Shown piece after piece: positions 19,306-30,560 of a DNA stretch of 64,000 nt (within the stretch, counting starts at the first letter, position 1; each line of letters opens with the position of its first letter). The position numbers and the translations under genes were made by a program. The notes beneath the pieces are model-generated. The model was not told the origin of the DNA and searched no databases. It was given only the letters and a program-made list of their open reading frames with translations. This stretch comes from Kitagawia praeruptora. Taxonomy: Eukaryota > Streptophyta > Magnoliopsida > Apiales > Apiaceae. The stretch is taken from positions 73,620,001 to 73,684,000 of the forward strand of contig CM075351.1 in NCBI GenBank assembly GCA_037693485.1, read 5' to 3'.

Positions 19306-21223
19306 ATGGCAGACGATAGAGAAGCCAGGAGACTCAACAAAATGAACGCATCATCGCGAGGTACCTCTTTCCCTCCTATACGTTCAAAATATACTTCCTT
19401 GATTGACATGATTAATCAAAGAGGAGATGAATATCCCTCTGTTTCGGCACTAGATTCTTATAACAATCACTCTAAATTCTTTGATGCTGAGAAAATTAAA
19501 AAATTTAACAAACTCTTTAACGTTCGTTCTCCTTTAAAATTAGCCCCAGCTGAGCTTGGGGATCGCTCCTGTCATTGGAAACCTCATGCCCTTTGTATTT
19601 ACAAGGATGCTATCATGGCTGGGCTTCGTTTCCCTTTCCATAATTGTATTCCCACCTTGCTAGCGGATGTTCAAATAAATCCTTGTCAGCTAGTTCCAAA
19701 TGCTTGGAGAACCATTCTTTGCTTCATGGTTCTTTGTTTAAAGAACAATTTTGCATTATCCGTTCCTCTTTTTAGAAAGATTTTTAAATTTAAGAATAGT
19801 GCAATCAACTATCCTGGCTGGGTGTATATCAGTCTTCGTGCCACGATCCCAAACATCTATGACCCCTCCTCAATACCTGATAATAATCCTAAGTGGAAAG
19901 AGGAGTTCATGTATCTCACATGGGAAGGGGGTGATTGGGGCACCCTCTTCCGTAGCTCCTTTGGGAAGGTAATTAATGGAAATCCATATGACATCGAGCT
20001 GGATGGTGCAGAAAAAGCCGCATTCGCGACCCTTACTGCAGATAATGGGGAAACTCACTTCTTCACTCTTCTTGAGGAATATTCCCTCAAGGCTGTGGGT
20101 CTTTCTTCTGTCACTGATAAGGGTAAATCCCATCATTCTTTTACTTAGTTTTTCCTTGATTCACATGTTATATTTTATTTGTCACTAACTTTGTCTTTGT
20201 CTTTTCAGCTGCTAAAGCTATAAACGATCCTCAAGAGCACTTGTCTGCCGAAACTTCTCGCATGAAGAGGAAGCGTGTTGCGAAAGACCCTAGGGGCCAA
20301 CCCACAGAGCCAGCCTTTTTGAGACCCCACGGGGCTGTTGATGCAGTTGAGGGAAGTGGGGCTGCTTCTTCGGCTAAAACTTCTGTGTTTCGGCCTACTT
20401 GGGGTATTAGAAAGTAGGATTCAGTAGTGGGGGATACTAAACATTCGAGGGATTGGTCCTACCACTCGATCACCCCTCATGACTATCGCGACATTGTTGT
20501 TTCTCGTGACTTGGAGGGAGTTGAGTCACTGGAAACTCAAGCTCTTGCTACTGTAAGTATTTTACTTCTCTTTATGTTTAAATGTGTTACTTTCCGTTCC
20601 TTAACACTTAAATTGTGCTTTCAGGGTAACACCTACTTCCAAGCTGCCATGCATCATGCCAAATCTTGGCGAGCTCAGGCCGGGACTCATAAGAAGGAGC
20701 TTGATCAGTCGAAGGTCCAAGTTGCAGGCTTGGAAGAGAAGTTGAAGGCAAAGGAGGAGGAGCTGGAGAAAGCCTATGGCAACATTGCTGAGCTTCGCTA
20801 AGGCAAGGAGGATATCATTGATGATTACATGGACTCCGAGGACTTTTAAAAGCTTATGTCTAAGCATGATGACCTTGCCTATCCAGCCAACTACTTTAGT
20901 GGCTGGAAAGGGGCTCTAGATGCTATTTCTGAGAGGCACCCTGGGTTGTTCCATATTGGAGATTTCCCTTGCCCCGAGGTTCCTTTAGAGTTGGCCAAGC
21001 TGTTAGAGTCTCAGAGGATTTCTCCTATGGAAGAGGACGAGGAGGAAGGTGAAGAAAAAGAGGAGGGGGTGATGCTACTGATAGGATCTTGGATCTTGAG
21101 CACTCCCCGCTTCAGGCTGATGCCGAGGAGTCGACTACTGCCACCAGCACTGATAAGGATTCTCCAGTCAGGAGTACTGCCAAGGCTGCCAAAGCTGCTA
21201 AGGCTACTCCTAAGGCTCCTTGA
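19306..21223 (+). pseudogene. Antisense extra gene of the Tat element (putative gypsy-type 'Transposase_28'-like), two introns, disabled
   Basis: The ATG at 19306 opens an MADDREARRL N-terminus. The first exon (19306-20122) resembles the plant 'putative gypsy type transposon' family, often catalogued as Transposase_28; that name is from memory of the family, not a search. Two introns fit GT-AG rules and keep phase: 20123-20208 (86 bp, T-rich acceptor) and 20553-20624 (72 bp, GTAAGT donor). Exon 3 encodes a Lys/Glu-rich coiled coil (about 20680-20795). Breaks are stops at 20415-20417 and 20799-20801, another near 20847, and a frame change near 21070. The original frame would end at TGA 21221-21223. 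It runs opposite to the element's own gag-pol, between pol and the 3' LTR. Function unknown. Confidence 0.72.
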
Positions 21224-21595
21224 GTTTATTTATTCTAGGCCCTACGTGGCATATGTTTTTATGATTTTATCATCTTTGTTTTGTAACTTATAACTTATAG
21301 CCTTCGGGCTTTTATTTATTCGTGCATTTCCTTTCTTACTTAATCATTTTGTCGTTTGTATTCGGCCTTAACATGCTTGTAATTTATTTATGCATTGATA
21401 CATATCAGACATAAAATATAAGCAAGAGAAATATTGGAAATCAAGCTGCATAATTGTGTAAAAGAATTCTGAAATGGGTTCAACCCTTACATAGATATTT
21501 TACTTTCTACTAGGAGTTTAAAACTCAAAAATGGTTTTGTCGACCTTATTTCTACTTCCCCACTAAATATGAGCTATGCCCTTCATAGAATAATC
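21224..21595. other. Spacer between the antisense gene and the pol end
   Basis: About 370 bases between two convergent coding regions of the Tat element. It probably holds the 3' ends of both transcripts. No gene seen. Confidence 0.5.
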
Positions 21596-21918
21596 AAACG
21601 TAATAGACCTTGAGGTTCGATGCATGCCAAGTGCGAGGCACCTCGTTCCCTTCCAGAGTTTCCAGCTTGTATGATCCATGACCTAATGTTCCTTTGACAC
21701 AATACGGACCTTCCCAGTTTGGTGCTAGCTTTCCCTTCTATCCAACTCCGGATGCTCCAATTGTTCTGAGTACTAACTCCCCCTGACGGAAGAACCTTTC
21801 TTTCACCCTCAGGTTGTAGTAGAAAGAGGCCCTCTTCTGATGTTCATCATTCCTAGCATGGGCTTCATCCCTTACCTCATCGATCAAATCAATAGCTAAC
21901 CTCATTCCTTCTTCATTA
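21596..21918 (-). pseudogene. pol: Tat pol fragment: integrase C-terminal part
   Basis: Read on the minus strand, the frame carries the FYYNLRVKERFF and GSYKLETLEG blocks typical of the end of plant Gypsy integrase. It ends with a TGA at 21596-21598. One internal TAG lies near 21738. It is separated from the integrase core at 35383 by element A, at a GTGTC duplication (21919-21923 and 35378-35382). Confidence 0.85.
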
Positions 21919-21923
21919 GTGTC

Positions 21924-23496
21924 TGTTTGCACTAAATCACGCAAACGCACGTGGTCACAAGTAATATAGATATAAGTCAAGTTCGTTCCCACAGAGATCA
22001 GGTTTTTACTTCAATTTAGTACCTATGCAACAATGTATGGTTTTAATTCACTGCTAAGACAATTAACAAATTGGGGTTGATTAACTAAATTAAACTAAGA
22101 TGCAAATTATAAAACTAAGAATTAAATTAACTAATAAGAATAGAAATTGAATTACTTCTGCAAGAGAATCCATGGAATCCTAACTTCATTAAATACTTCG
22201 CTTAGATCTGACGCCTTTAATCACTATATGCAATGGTTATGATATCTGATCGAATAACACGAAACAAGTATACGCTACTTCTCAGTATACGAATACCAAA
22301 CTAAACATACATCCACAAAAGAGATAGAAGATGAATAGACACCAATTATGCTTAGACCCTATATCTATATAGAATTTGAAAACATAACGGTTGAAGCACA
22401 AGTTATCCACTTAGATCACATAGGGTAGCATATTATCTCTAATCATGCCACAAATCATGATGTTAAAACATCAACCTATCCTATGCTAGCATGGCAAGTT
22501 CTAAATCTCAAGATCCACTCTCGTTTAGCAAGAGATTAACAAATTAGATGTTCATGACGCATCTAAACACATGAATCACAACCATACGAGGATATCAAGA
22601 TATACATCACACACAGATCTATAAAGCATCAAGATACTAAAGCTCCATAAATAAATCCGTTAGAATCCCATGACAACGATTAGCTCATAATTGAACCTCT
22701 CGTCATCATGGGATCTGATGAAACCATGATAAAAACAAAGTATGAAAAGATACAAATAAACCTAAGTAATTGATATGTAATTGTTCTACTCTAATGATGA
22801 TCCTAATAATGATCTTAATACAATTTACAAGGGTTGGATGTGTTTATATAGGCTCTAGACATCTTGCCCAGCAAGAAAATACCAGATCAGAATTATAATA
22901 GAATTTCTGCAAAATACGTTTCCTAAACTGATTCTGATTTAAAGGGAAATTCGTAGCTGACTTTTATTCAGATATTCTGGAACGTTCCAAACGTAATTGG
23001 ACCTCTGGACCACCTTAGAATGATAGAGAATCTCGTTATCTTCGCGTGGACAGCTTACGGGCCTCAAACGGAGTTGTAGAACTCAAGATATGGCCAAAAT
23101 AGTAAAAACTATAATTTTTCAGCACCGCGCGCGTGCAACTTGCGCCCAACAGTCTGTTCTTCGCGTAGATTGCTCCTACCCGGCGCAATTTGCTCGTGGG
23201 AATCCTATCCCAAGTTGTAGAAAATCTCCCAGGCTTCGCGTGGGCAGTAAGATCGCTGAAAACGGACTTCTAGAACTCCAGATATGTCCAAAACAGTGTA
23301 GACTGCCAACCGTCTCAGAAATCCGAATTTTAATTAATTTATTCTCCAAAAACGATAGAAGCATCAACCATAATCAACATTCTTGTAAATCTGCACAACT
23401 AAACAAAACACATCAAAACTACCACAAACTTGAGTCCAAGACAATCAATTTAAGCCGATTTAGAATGCTCCAAGTGGATATAAAATCCACTTATCA
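21924..23496 (-). repeat. A 3' LTR, 1573 bp
   Basis: On the plus strand it opens TGTTTGCACT and ends CCACTTATCA. Its partner is 33805-35377, of identical length. The ends resemble those of B and C, and it shares a CGCGAAGATAACG-type segment with them, so the three form one family. Confidence 0.93.
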
Positions 23497-24192
23497 CACC
23501 CCCAAACTTAAACCAATGCTTGTCCTCAAGCATAAACAATTACAACTAACTAACTAACTAGTACCACTTCCGTAGGTGATCACGGTTGCATTTGGCATAT
23601 GCAACAAGCCCTTTAAACTCCTAGGCAGCCCTAGTGGACGAGTAAGGTCTCGTGAGGGCCTATAGCGAATGTACCCACAAAATCCATTTAACCTAATGCA
23701 ATGCACTGCATTAATGCAACTAATATGAAAATGCAATTAATCTAATCTACCATACCTTCAAATCCTCTCATGCCACATCAACTTAAGAATCAAAGTAAAT
23801 ACGCAATGTCTTGGTGTCGAAAGTGCAAGTATTCACATAGTCTACTCAATGAACATGCATAAGTTCTCACAAGCCCATGTCAAGTGTAAGAATAAGTTAA
23901 TAAACATGCTAAACCTACAAGAGTACATCTTTGAGACAAAACTCGGGATCTCATACGCAAAAACAAGCAAACACTCACAATCCACTCACAAAAGAATTTT
24001 CACTCAAGAACAAGGGTAAGTGTATCACTCAATTTCAACAAAATCATAAGCATGCTTGACATTTGGTATCAATCTAACTCTTAACACAACATACATCAAT
24101 GACGATAATCAAAAGGTCTTTATTTGGGTTGTAACGGGGCTAGGGACAAGGTATGTCAAATAAGCCAAACAGGTGAAGTGTCAAAAGCTAGT
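23497..24192 (-). other. A 3' internal non-coding region with polypurine tract
   Basis: On the minus strand a TTTAAGTTTGGGGGTG polypurine tract abuts the LTR (about 23497-23512). The rest matches the non-coding 3' part of B and C and has no gene. AAGTA at 24193-24197 is one half of the B target duplication. Confidence 0.75.
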
Positions 24193-24197
24193 AAGTA

Positions 24198-25580
24198 TGA
24201 TAAGTGGATTTATATCCACTTGAAACATTCTAAATCGGCTTAAATTGATTGTCTTGGGCTCAAGTTTCTTGTAGTTGTGATGTGTTTTGTTTAGTTGTGC
24301 AGATTTACAAGGATGTTGATTATGGTGGATGTTTTTGTCGTTTTTGGAGATTTAATTTATTAAAATTCGGATTTATTGGGCTGCACGCGTGAGATTCACT
24401 GTTTGGGCCATATCTTGAGTTCTATAAGTCTGTTTTCAGCCCGTAAGCAGTCCACGCGAAGATAACGAGATTCTCTATCATTCTAAGGTGGTCCAGAAGC
24501 CCAATTATGTCTGGAACGGCTCTGGAAAACAGAAGAAAAGTCAGCTACGAATTTCCCTTAAAAAACAGAATCAGTTTAGGAAACGTATCTTGCAGAAATT
24601 CTATTATAATTCTGTTTTGGTATTTTCTTGCTGGGCAAGATGTCTAGAGCCTATATAAACACATCCAACCCTTGTAAATTAAAGAATTAAGATTATCATC
24701 ATTAGGAGTAGAACTATTACATATCAATTACTTAGGTTTATTTGTATATTTTCATACTTTGTTTTTATCATGGTTTCATCAGATCCCATGATGACGAGAG
24801 GTTCGATTATGAACTAATCGTTGTCATGGGATTCTAACGGATTTATTTATGGAGCTTTAGTATCTTGATTGCTTTAAAGATCTGTGTGTGGTGTATATCC
24901 GATATCCTCGTATGGTTATGCTTAATTGATAGATGCGTCATGAACATCTAATTTGTTAATCTCTTGTGAAGTGAAAGTGGATCTTGAGATTTAGAACTTG
25001 CCATGCTAGCATAGGTTCATAATTGTTTATCAATATGATTCGTGGTATGAGATGAGAATACTTGTATTGCCCTATGTGATCATTATGGATAACTTGTTCT
25101 TCAACCGTTATGTTTTCAAATCTTATAGAGATATAGGGTCTAAGCATAATTGGTGTCTATTCATCTTCTATCTCTTTTGTGGATGTATGTTTAGTTTGGT
25201 ATTCGTATACTGAGAAGTAGCGTATACTTGTTTCGTGTTATCCGATCAGATATCATAACCATTGCATATAGTGATTAAAGGCGTCAGATCTAAGCAAAGT
25301 ATTTAATGAAGTTAGGATTCCATGATTTTTCTTGCAGACGTAATTAGATTTTAATTCTTGTTAGTTAGTTAATTCTTAGTTTTGTTAATTTGTGTCTTAG
25401 TTAATTTAGTTTAATAAACCTTAATTTATTAATTGTCTTAGCAGTGAATTAAGATCATACACTGTTGCATAGGTGCGTTTACTGAATTAAAACCATAACC
25501 AGATCCCTGTGGGAACGAATTTGGACTTAACCTTATATATTACTTGTGACCACGTACGCTTGCGTGTTTTAGTGTAAACA
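24198..25580 (+). repeat. B 5' LTR, 1383 bp
   Basis: Opens TGATAAGTGG and closes GTGTAAACA. A CTATATAAAC box near 24651 is a likely promoter. The end followed by AGTTTTTGGCGCC is the classic Athila-type LTR/primer-site junction. Confidence 0.93.
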
Positions 25581-25586
25581 AGTTTT

Positions 25587-25604
25587 TGGCGCCGCTGCCG
25601 GGGA
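25587..25604 (+). promoter_or_regulatory. B primer-binding site (tRNA-Asp type)
   Basis: TGGCGCCGCTGCCGGGGA starts 6 bases after the LTR. This is the sequence usual in Athila and related Gypsy elements for a tRNA-Asp primer. The same string is present in A and C. Confidence 0.8.
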
Positions 25605-25732
25605 TCATTGGTGTTTTATTTTTGGTTTATTTGCTTGTCAATAGTGGTCGTTAGAGTTCACTGACTCAGATTGTTTTTTTTTCTCATCTATTCTTGTAGT
25701 TCGTTGGTGTTTCAGGTACTTGTCAGAGAAAG

Positions 25733-26758
25733 ATGGATTTTTACTATGGAGTTCAGCAGGTGGCTAGTGTTTGCGAGCTATGTGCGGGCGCACATGAGAC
25801 GTATCAGTGCTGGAGCAACCAAGGTGGTATTCTACAGCCTCAGCCATGTGAGCAGTATTTGGGCGTTCATGATCCATCACAATATTGTTACTACGAAGGA
25901 GTTGATCCATATGTCACTTATGAGGAGCAACCATATTTTCAATACCATCCTCAACAGTACCAGCAAGATGTTCCAGATATGTCATATTACTATGGAAGTG
26001 AAGAGTTTCAACATCAGCAACCTACTCCTACTTTTCAGTCAGATGAGGTTAATGTTAGGGATGAGGTTATGATGTTTGTAAAGAGTAGTGAGGAGTCTCT
26101 TAAATCTTTGGAGATTCTAGTTGCTCAAGCTGTGAGAGCCTTGGAACAAGAGAATCAGCAATTCATACCAGAAGCAATTCCAGAAAATAACGGTGACTTG
26201 GAGCAAGGTACTGAATGCTTAATTGAAGAAGACAAATTCCAAGAGGAGGAGAGTGTTCATAAGCCATGTGAGGAATTTGATCAAGCTAGTGAGGTGGATG
26301 ATTTGGAAAGGGCACTATTTGAGATAGACACTGATGAGCTACGCAAATTTCAAGAATTGTTATGTGCGAATCAAGAAGACACTGTTGGGCTACGCAAATT
26401 TCAAGAATTGGTATGTGCGAACCAAGAGGTTGATGATCATGAGAAAGATGCAGGTCTTCTACTTGTCTCAGAGTATAAAGATGGAGGTAGCGCATTAGAG
26501 CCAATGGAGGAAGTTCTTTTTGAGGAACCAAAGGCTTCAGCAATTTACATTTACCCTCCTCCATTATATTCAAGCGAAGCCCGCGAATGTGTGTTGTTCT
26601 ACAAATTGTCAGATTTTGGGTCAACAGATGAAGGCATTGGAAGAGGACATGGTTGTTACCTGAATAGGTCAAACGAGGAGAAAGGGCAAAAAGTGTGCCG
26701 CCGAGATGATGATGAAGTATTGCGAAGAGAGGACCAGGCGAACTATTATCATCCTTAA
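25733..26758 (+). CDS. B gag-like protein, 341 aa
   Basis: The first ATG after the primer site opens the only long ORF of the element. A zinc-knuckle-like CX2CX3HX4C motif lies at residues 14-26 (CELCAGAHETYQC), as in the C-terminal part of Athila Gag. A Tyr/Gln/Pro-rich stretch follows, then a possible helix around SLKSLEILVAQAVRALEQEN, then a long acidic tail. The N-terminal capsid portion of a normal Gag is absent. A 17-residue tandem duplication (LRKFQEL.CANQE, about 26338-26432) is unique to this copy. Related ORFs are at 37485 (C) and, interrupted, at 33664 (A). A role as an RNA-binding packaging factor is inference. Confidence 0.8.
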   Translation: MDFYYGVQQVASVCELCAGAHETYQCWSNQGGILQPQPCEQYLGVHDPSQYCYYEGVDPYVTYEEQPYFQYHPQQYQQDVPDMSYYYGSEEFQHQQPTPTFQSDEVNVRDEVMMFVKSSEESLKSLEILVAQAVRALEQENQQFIPEAIPENNGDLEQGTECLIEEDKFQEEESVHKPCEEFDQASEVDDLERALFEIDTDELRKFQELLCANQEDTVGLRKFQELVCANQEVDDHEKDAGLLLVSEYKDGGSALEPMEEVLFEEPKASAIYIYPPPLYSSEARECVLFYKLSDFGSTDEGIGRGHGCYLNRSNEEKGQKVCRRDDDEVLRREDQANYYHP

Positions 26759-26772
26759 TGGAGGCTTGGAAG

Positions 26773-26794
26773 TAACGTCAAGCTATTGACGTTA
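26773..26794 (+). ncRNA. Conserved stem-loop after the gag-like ORF (B copy)
   Basis: TAACGTCAA and TTGACGTTA form a perfect 9-bp stem with a GCTA loop. A GAAGCGCTTC palindrome (26797-26806) and a GTGGGAGGCAACCC box follow. The same stem is at 38488-38509 in C and 32693-32714 in A. As an RNA element this is inference; the base pairing is seen directly. Confidence 0.55.
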
Positions 26795-26806
26795 AAGAAG
26801 CGCTTC

Positions 26807-28392
26807 GTGGGAGGCAACCCGCGCTTTAGTGTAGGAAAAAAAAAAGGAAAAAAAAATATTTTTGAGTGTTGTATGAAGAAAAAAAGAAAAAAAAAAGAAA
26901 AAAAGAAAAAAAAAAGTGAACAGTAGTTTTTCGCGCAGACTGCACCCCTGTAACGCAGGTTGCGCCTGCGTTACTGCTTCCGGGGCAGTTTGCGCCCATG
27001 TAACGCAGGTTGCGCCTGCGTTACCAGCCCTTATTCCCCCTAACACGCAGCTTGCTCCTGCGTGTCAGCATCTGCCGCGCCCAGCGCCCTGAAACGCAGC
27101 CTCTGACTGCGTTACACCCCCTTCTGCCCAGTTTTTTCCCCGAAAATTAGTGTTTTTCACCTCTAAAATTCCCCCAAATTCTATCCTAACTCAATTTTCT
27201 TCAATTCTAAATTCCTATATCTATCCCACATCAAATCCTAACCTCTCCAAATCTCTCCTACACTCTAAATTTTTAAATCCCATCTATCCATCATCTTATA
27301 TATATACACACCTATCCATACAAATCCAATTCCTCTTCTATTTATTTAAATCTACAAAAATTCAATTCTAAAGAGGAATTAATTGCAAGTTCACCTCTCC
27401 AATTCGTAGTGGGTTTATTTCTTCTCTCAAATTTTATTTTGATTACGAATTTGTGTTCTTGTAAATTGGGATTTGTATTATTCTTCATATATTGGGGTAT
27501 TTTTGGTGTGTTATTGCTTGGTAATTTTTGGTGGAGCTTCTTGTGAGTTGGGAATTGATTCTTTTGGCTCGTAAGTATGGGAGAGATAGTTCTAATGTTG
27601 GGAAATTTCGTTTTCGACGGTGGATGTTAAATTTAATCGGTTGTTTTGAGGCCAATTGCTAAGGAAAGGGGATTTTTGCGAGAAAAAAAATTGTTGGGTA
27701 TGCTTCGGTTTTCAGGTATGTTTTCTGCTATCCCTTGTATTTACTTCCATTCAATGCGGACATTGAATATTTTAAGTTTGGGGGTGGTTTGGGGGATTAG
27801 TAGTTGTATATATTGTTGTATTTTGTGTTCATATAGGATATCATGTTTGCATAGTAGTGATAATTCATGCATGATTGTTATGTTCGTATTATCTACGTGT
27901 GTTCATATAGGACATTTTGTTTTATTTTCGTATACCATGTGAGTTTTCATTTAGTTGCATTTTCATGGCATGCATATTTCATGATCCCTTAGGACGAGCT
28001 GATTCTGATTGATAGGTGGATGTTGATTTGGGTGTGATGATGATGAGTAGAGGGCTGATTTATAGTTTCTATGAAATTGACTTGCATGTTACGGGAACAA
28101 AATTTATTACACAGTCTCATTGGGGTGCTTTTGGGCTAGGTTAAGGTCATGCCTGTGGGATGTTTTGAGATTTAATCACTTGTTTATATTTAGAATTTTT
28201 GTTATTCCCTTTATAGCGTAGGAACATTAAAGTCTAAGTTTGGGGAAAACCAGGAATTTTCATGCTAGTTGTTCATAATTGTTAATAATGGCTAGGCGTC
28301 AAATGGCTAGTAGCCGGCTCATATTTATATGAGTAGTCTAGGGTTGGAAATGAGAAAGGCTCATTCCAGATTGCAGAAAAGAAAAAAAAAAA

Positions 28393-28425
<33 letters not shown>

Positions 28426-29159
28426 TCAATAAGTTATTTGTTCATATGCAAAATTAACCAGAGTGAGCTCTTTAATACTCGAGTAATTAAGTCTGAGGGG
28501 ACTTAGTCCTAGTAACCTAAAGCCCTTGTGGTTTGGGATTGCTGACCTAACACTCGCTACATGGGTATTATTGTATAAGCCTTTTGGGGTCTCATTCATT
28601 GCACGGTTAAATAAGCATGCGTATTGTATATTCTATTATGTGTCATAGTAATAAAGCATGAGTTTCTGTCTACCTTGGATAAGGGTGGAGGTGTTCCTAG
28701 GTTATGGAGTGTCTACAGTCTATTCTGATTATAAACCTGTGATTGTCTTGACGGAAAGCATGTATGATTTTTGACCTAGTTTTGGGAGTATTTCTGATGA
28801 GCATCGCACACACGCACGTTTCTGTTCATGTATTTGTTAGTATACGGGGATTTAGTCGAGCTCTGCTTGGATTTGTTACATTCATTGAGATATTTGCTTG
28901 TTAGTTGGTTTTGGTGAGTTTGAAGGGGATCTTGCATTTTTCATATTAGTTGCATTCATGCATTGCATTGCATTAGGTTAAATGGATTTTGTGGGTACAT
29001 TCGCTATAGGCCCTCACGAGACCTTACTCGTCCACTAGGGCTGCCTAGGGGTTTAAAGGGCTTGTTGCATATGCCAAATGCAACCGTGATCACCTACGGA
29101 AGTGGTACTAGTTAGTTAGTTAGTTGTAATTGTTTATGCTTGAGGACAAACATCGGTTT
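26807..29159 (+). other. B non-coding interior with purine tracts and GC-rich hairpins
   Basis: A-rich runs lie at about 26827-26917 and 28378-28424. Between 26935 and 27120 is a GC-rich block with two identical perfect hairpins (GTAACGCAGG / CCTGCGTTAC at 26950-26974 and 27000-27024) and two weaker ones near 27042 and 27092. The small frames at 27150 and 27646 show no recognisable protein. The rest matches the non-coding interiors of A and C. Confidence 0.65.
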
Positions 29160-29172
29160 AAGTTTGGGGGTG
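29160..29172 (+). promoter_or_regulatory. B polypurine tract
   Basis: AAGTTTGGGGGTG directly precedes the 3' LTR, following a CTTGAGGACAAAC box that is shared with A and C. Confidence 0.75.
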
Positions 29173-30555
29173 TGATAAGTGGATTTATATCCACTTGAAA
29201 CATTCTAAATCGGCTTAAATTGATTGTCTTGGGCTCAAGTTTCTTGTAGTTGTGATGTGTTTTGTTTAGTTGTGCAGATTTACAAGGAAGTTGATTATGG
29301 TGGATGTTTTTGTCGTTTTTGGAGATTTAATTTATTAAAATTCGGATTTATTGGGCTACACGCGTGAGATTCACTGTTTGGGCCATATCTTGAGTTCTAT
29401 AAGTCTGTTTTCAGCCCGTAAGCAGTCCACGCGAAGATAACGAGATTATCTATCATTCTAAGGTGGTCCAGAAGCCCAATTACGTCTGGAACGGCTCTGG
29501 AAAACAGAAGAAAAGTCAGCTACGAATTTCCCTTAAAAAACAGAATCAGTTTAGGAAACGTATCTTGCAGAAATTCTATTATAATTCTGTTTTGGTATTT
29601 TCTTGCTGGGCAAGATGTCTAGAGCCTATATAAACACATCCAACCCTTGTAAATTAAAGAATTAAGATTATCATCATTAGGAGTAGAACTATTACATATC
29701 AATTACTTAGGTTTATTTGTATATTTTCATACTTTGTTTTTATCATGGTTTCATCAGATCCCATGATGACGAGAGGTTCGATTATGAACTAATCGTTGTC
29801 ATGGGATTCTAACGGATTTATTTATGGAGCTTTAGTATCTTGATTGCTTTAAAGATCTGTGTGTGGTGTATATCCGATATCCTCGTATGGTTATGCTTAA
29901 TTGATAGATGCGTCATGAACATCTAATTTGTTAATCTCTTGTGAAGTGAAAGTGGATCTTGAGATTTAGAACTTGCCATGCTAGCATAGGTTCATAATTG
30001 TTTATCAATATGATTCGTGGTATGAGATGAGAATACTTGTATTGCCCTATGTGATCATTATGGATAACTTGTTCTTCAACCGTTATGTTTTCAAATCTTA
30101 TAGAGATATAGGGTCTAAGCATAATTGGTGTCTATTCATCTTCTATCTCTTTTGTGGATGTATGTTTAGTTTGGTATTCGTATACTGAGAAGTAGCGTAT
30201 ACTTGTTTCGTGTTATCCGATCAGATATCATAACCATTGCATATAGTGATTAAAGGCGTCAGATCTAAGCAAAGTATTTAATGAAGTTAGGATTCCATGA
30301 TTTTTCTTGCAGACGTAATTAGATTTTAATTCTTGTTAGTTAGTTAATTCTTAGTTTTGTTAATTTGTGTCTTAGTTAATTTAGTTTAATAAACCTTAAT
30401 TTATTAATTGTCTTAGCAGTGAATTAAGATCATACACTGTTGCATAGGTGCGTTTACTGAATTAAAACCATAACCAGATCCCTGTGGGAACGAATTTGGA
30501 CTTAACCTTATATATTACTTGTGACCACGTACGCTTGCGTGTTTTAGTGTAAACA
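29173..30555 (+). repeat. B 3' LTR, 1383 bp
   Basis: Partner of 24198-25580. The differences I found all lie in the first 300 bases. AAGTA follows at 30556-30560. Confidence 0.93.
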
Positions 30556-30560
30556 AAGTA

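Larger units (their letters stand above)
24198..30555 (+). mobile_element. Athila-derived non-autonomous element B, 6358 bp, inside A
   Basis: LTRs of 1383 bp each (24198-25580 and 29173-30555) differ at only four positions that I can find. A perfect AAGTA duplication flanks the element (24193-24197 and 30556-30560). It contains a primer site, one gag-like ORF, about 2.4 kb of non-coding DNA and a polypurine tract. There is no protease, RT, RNase H or integrase, so it must rely on a helper element. Confidence 0.95.

Noticed and set aside
23090..23557. 155-codon frame in the A 3' LTR
   Set aside because: It spans the LTR and its border, is not open in the partner LTR at 34972-35377, and shows no protein features.
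24956..25147. 63-codon minus-strand frame repeated at 29931, 36711 and 54120
   Set aside because: It recurs only because it lies in the shared LTR of B and C. It is variable in sequence and has no recognisable product.
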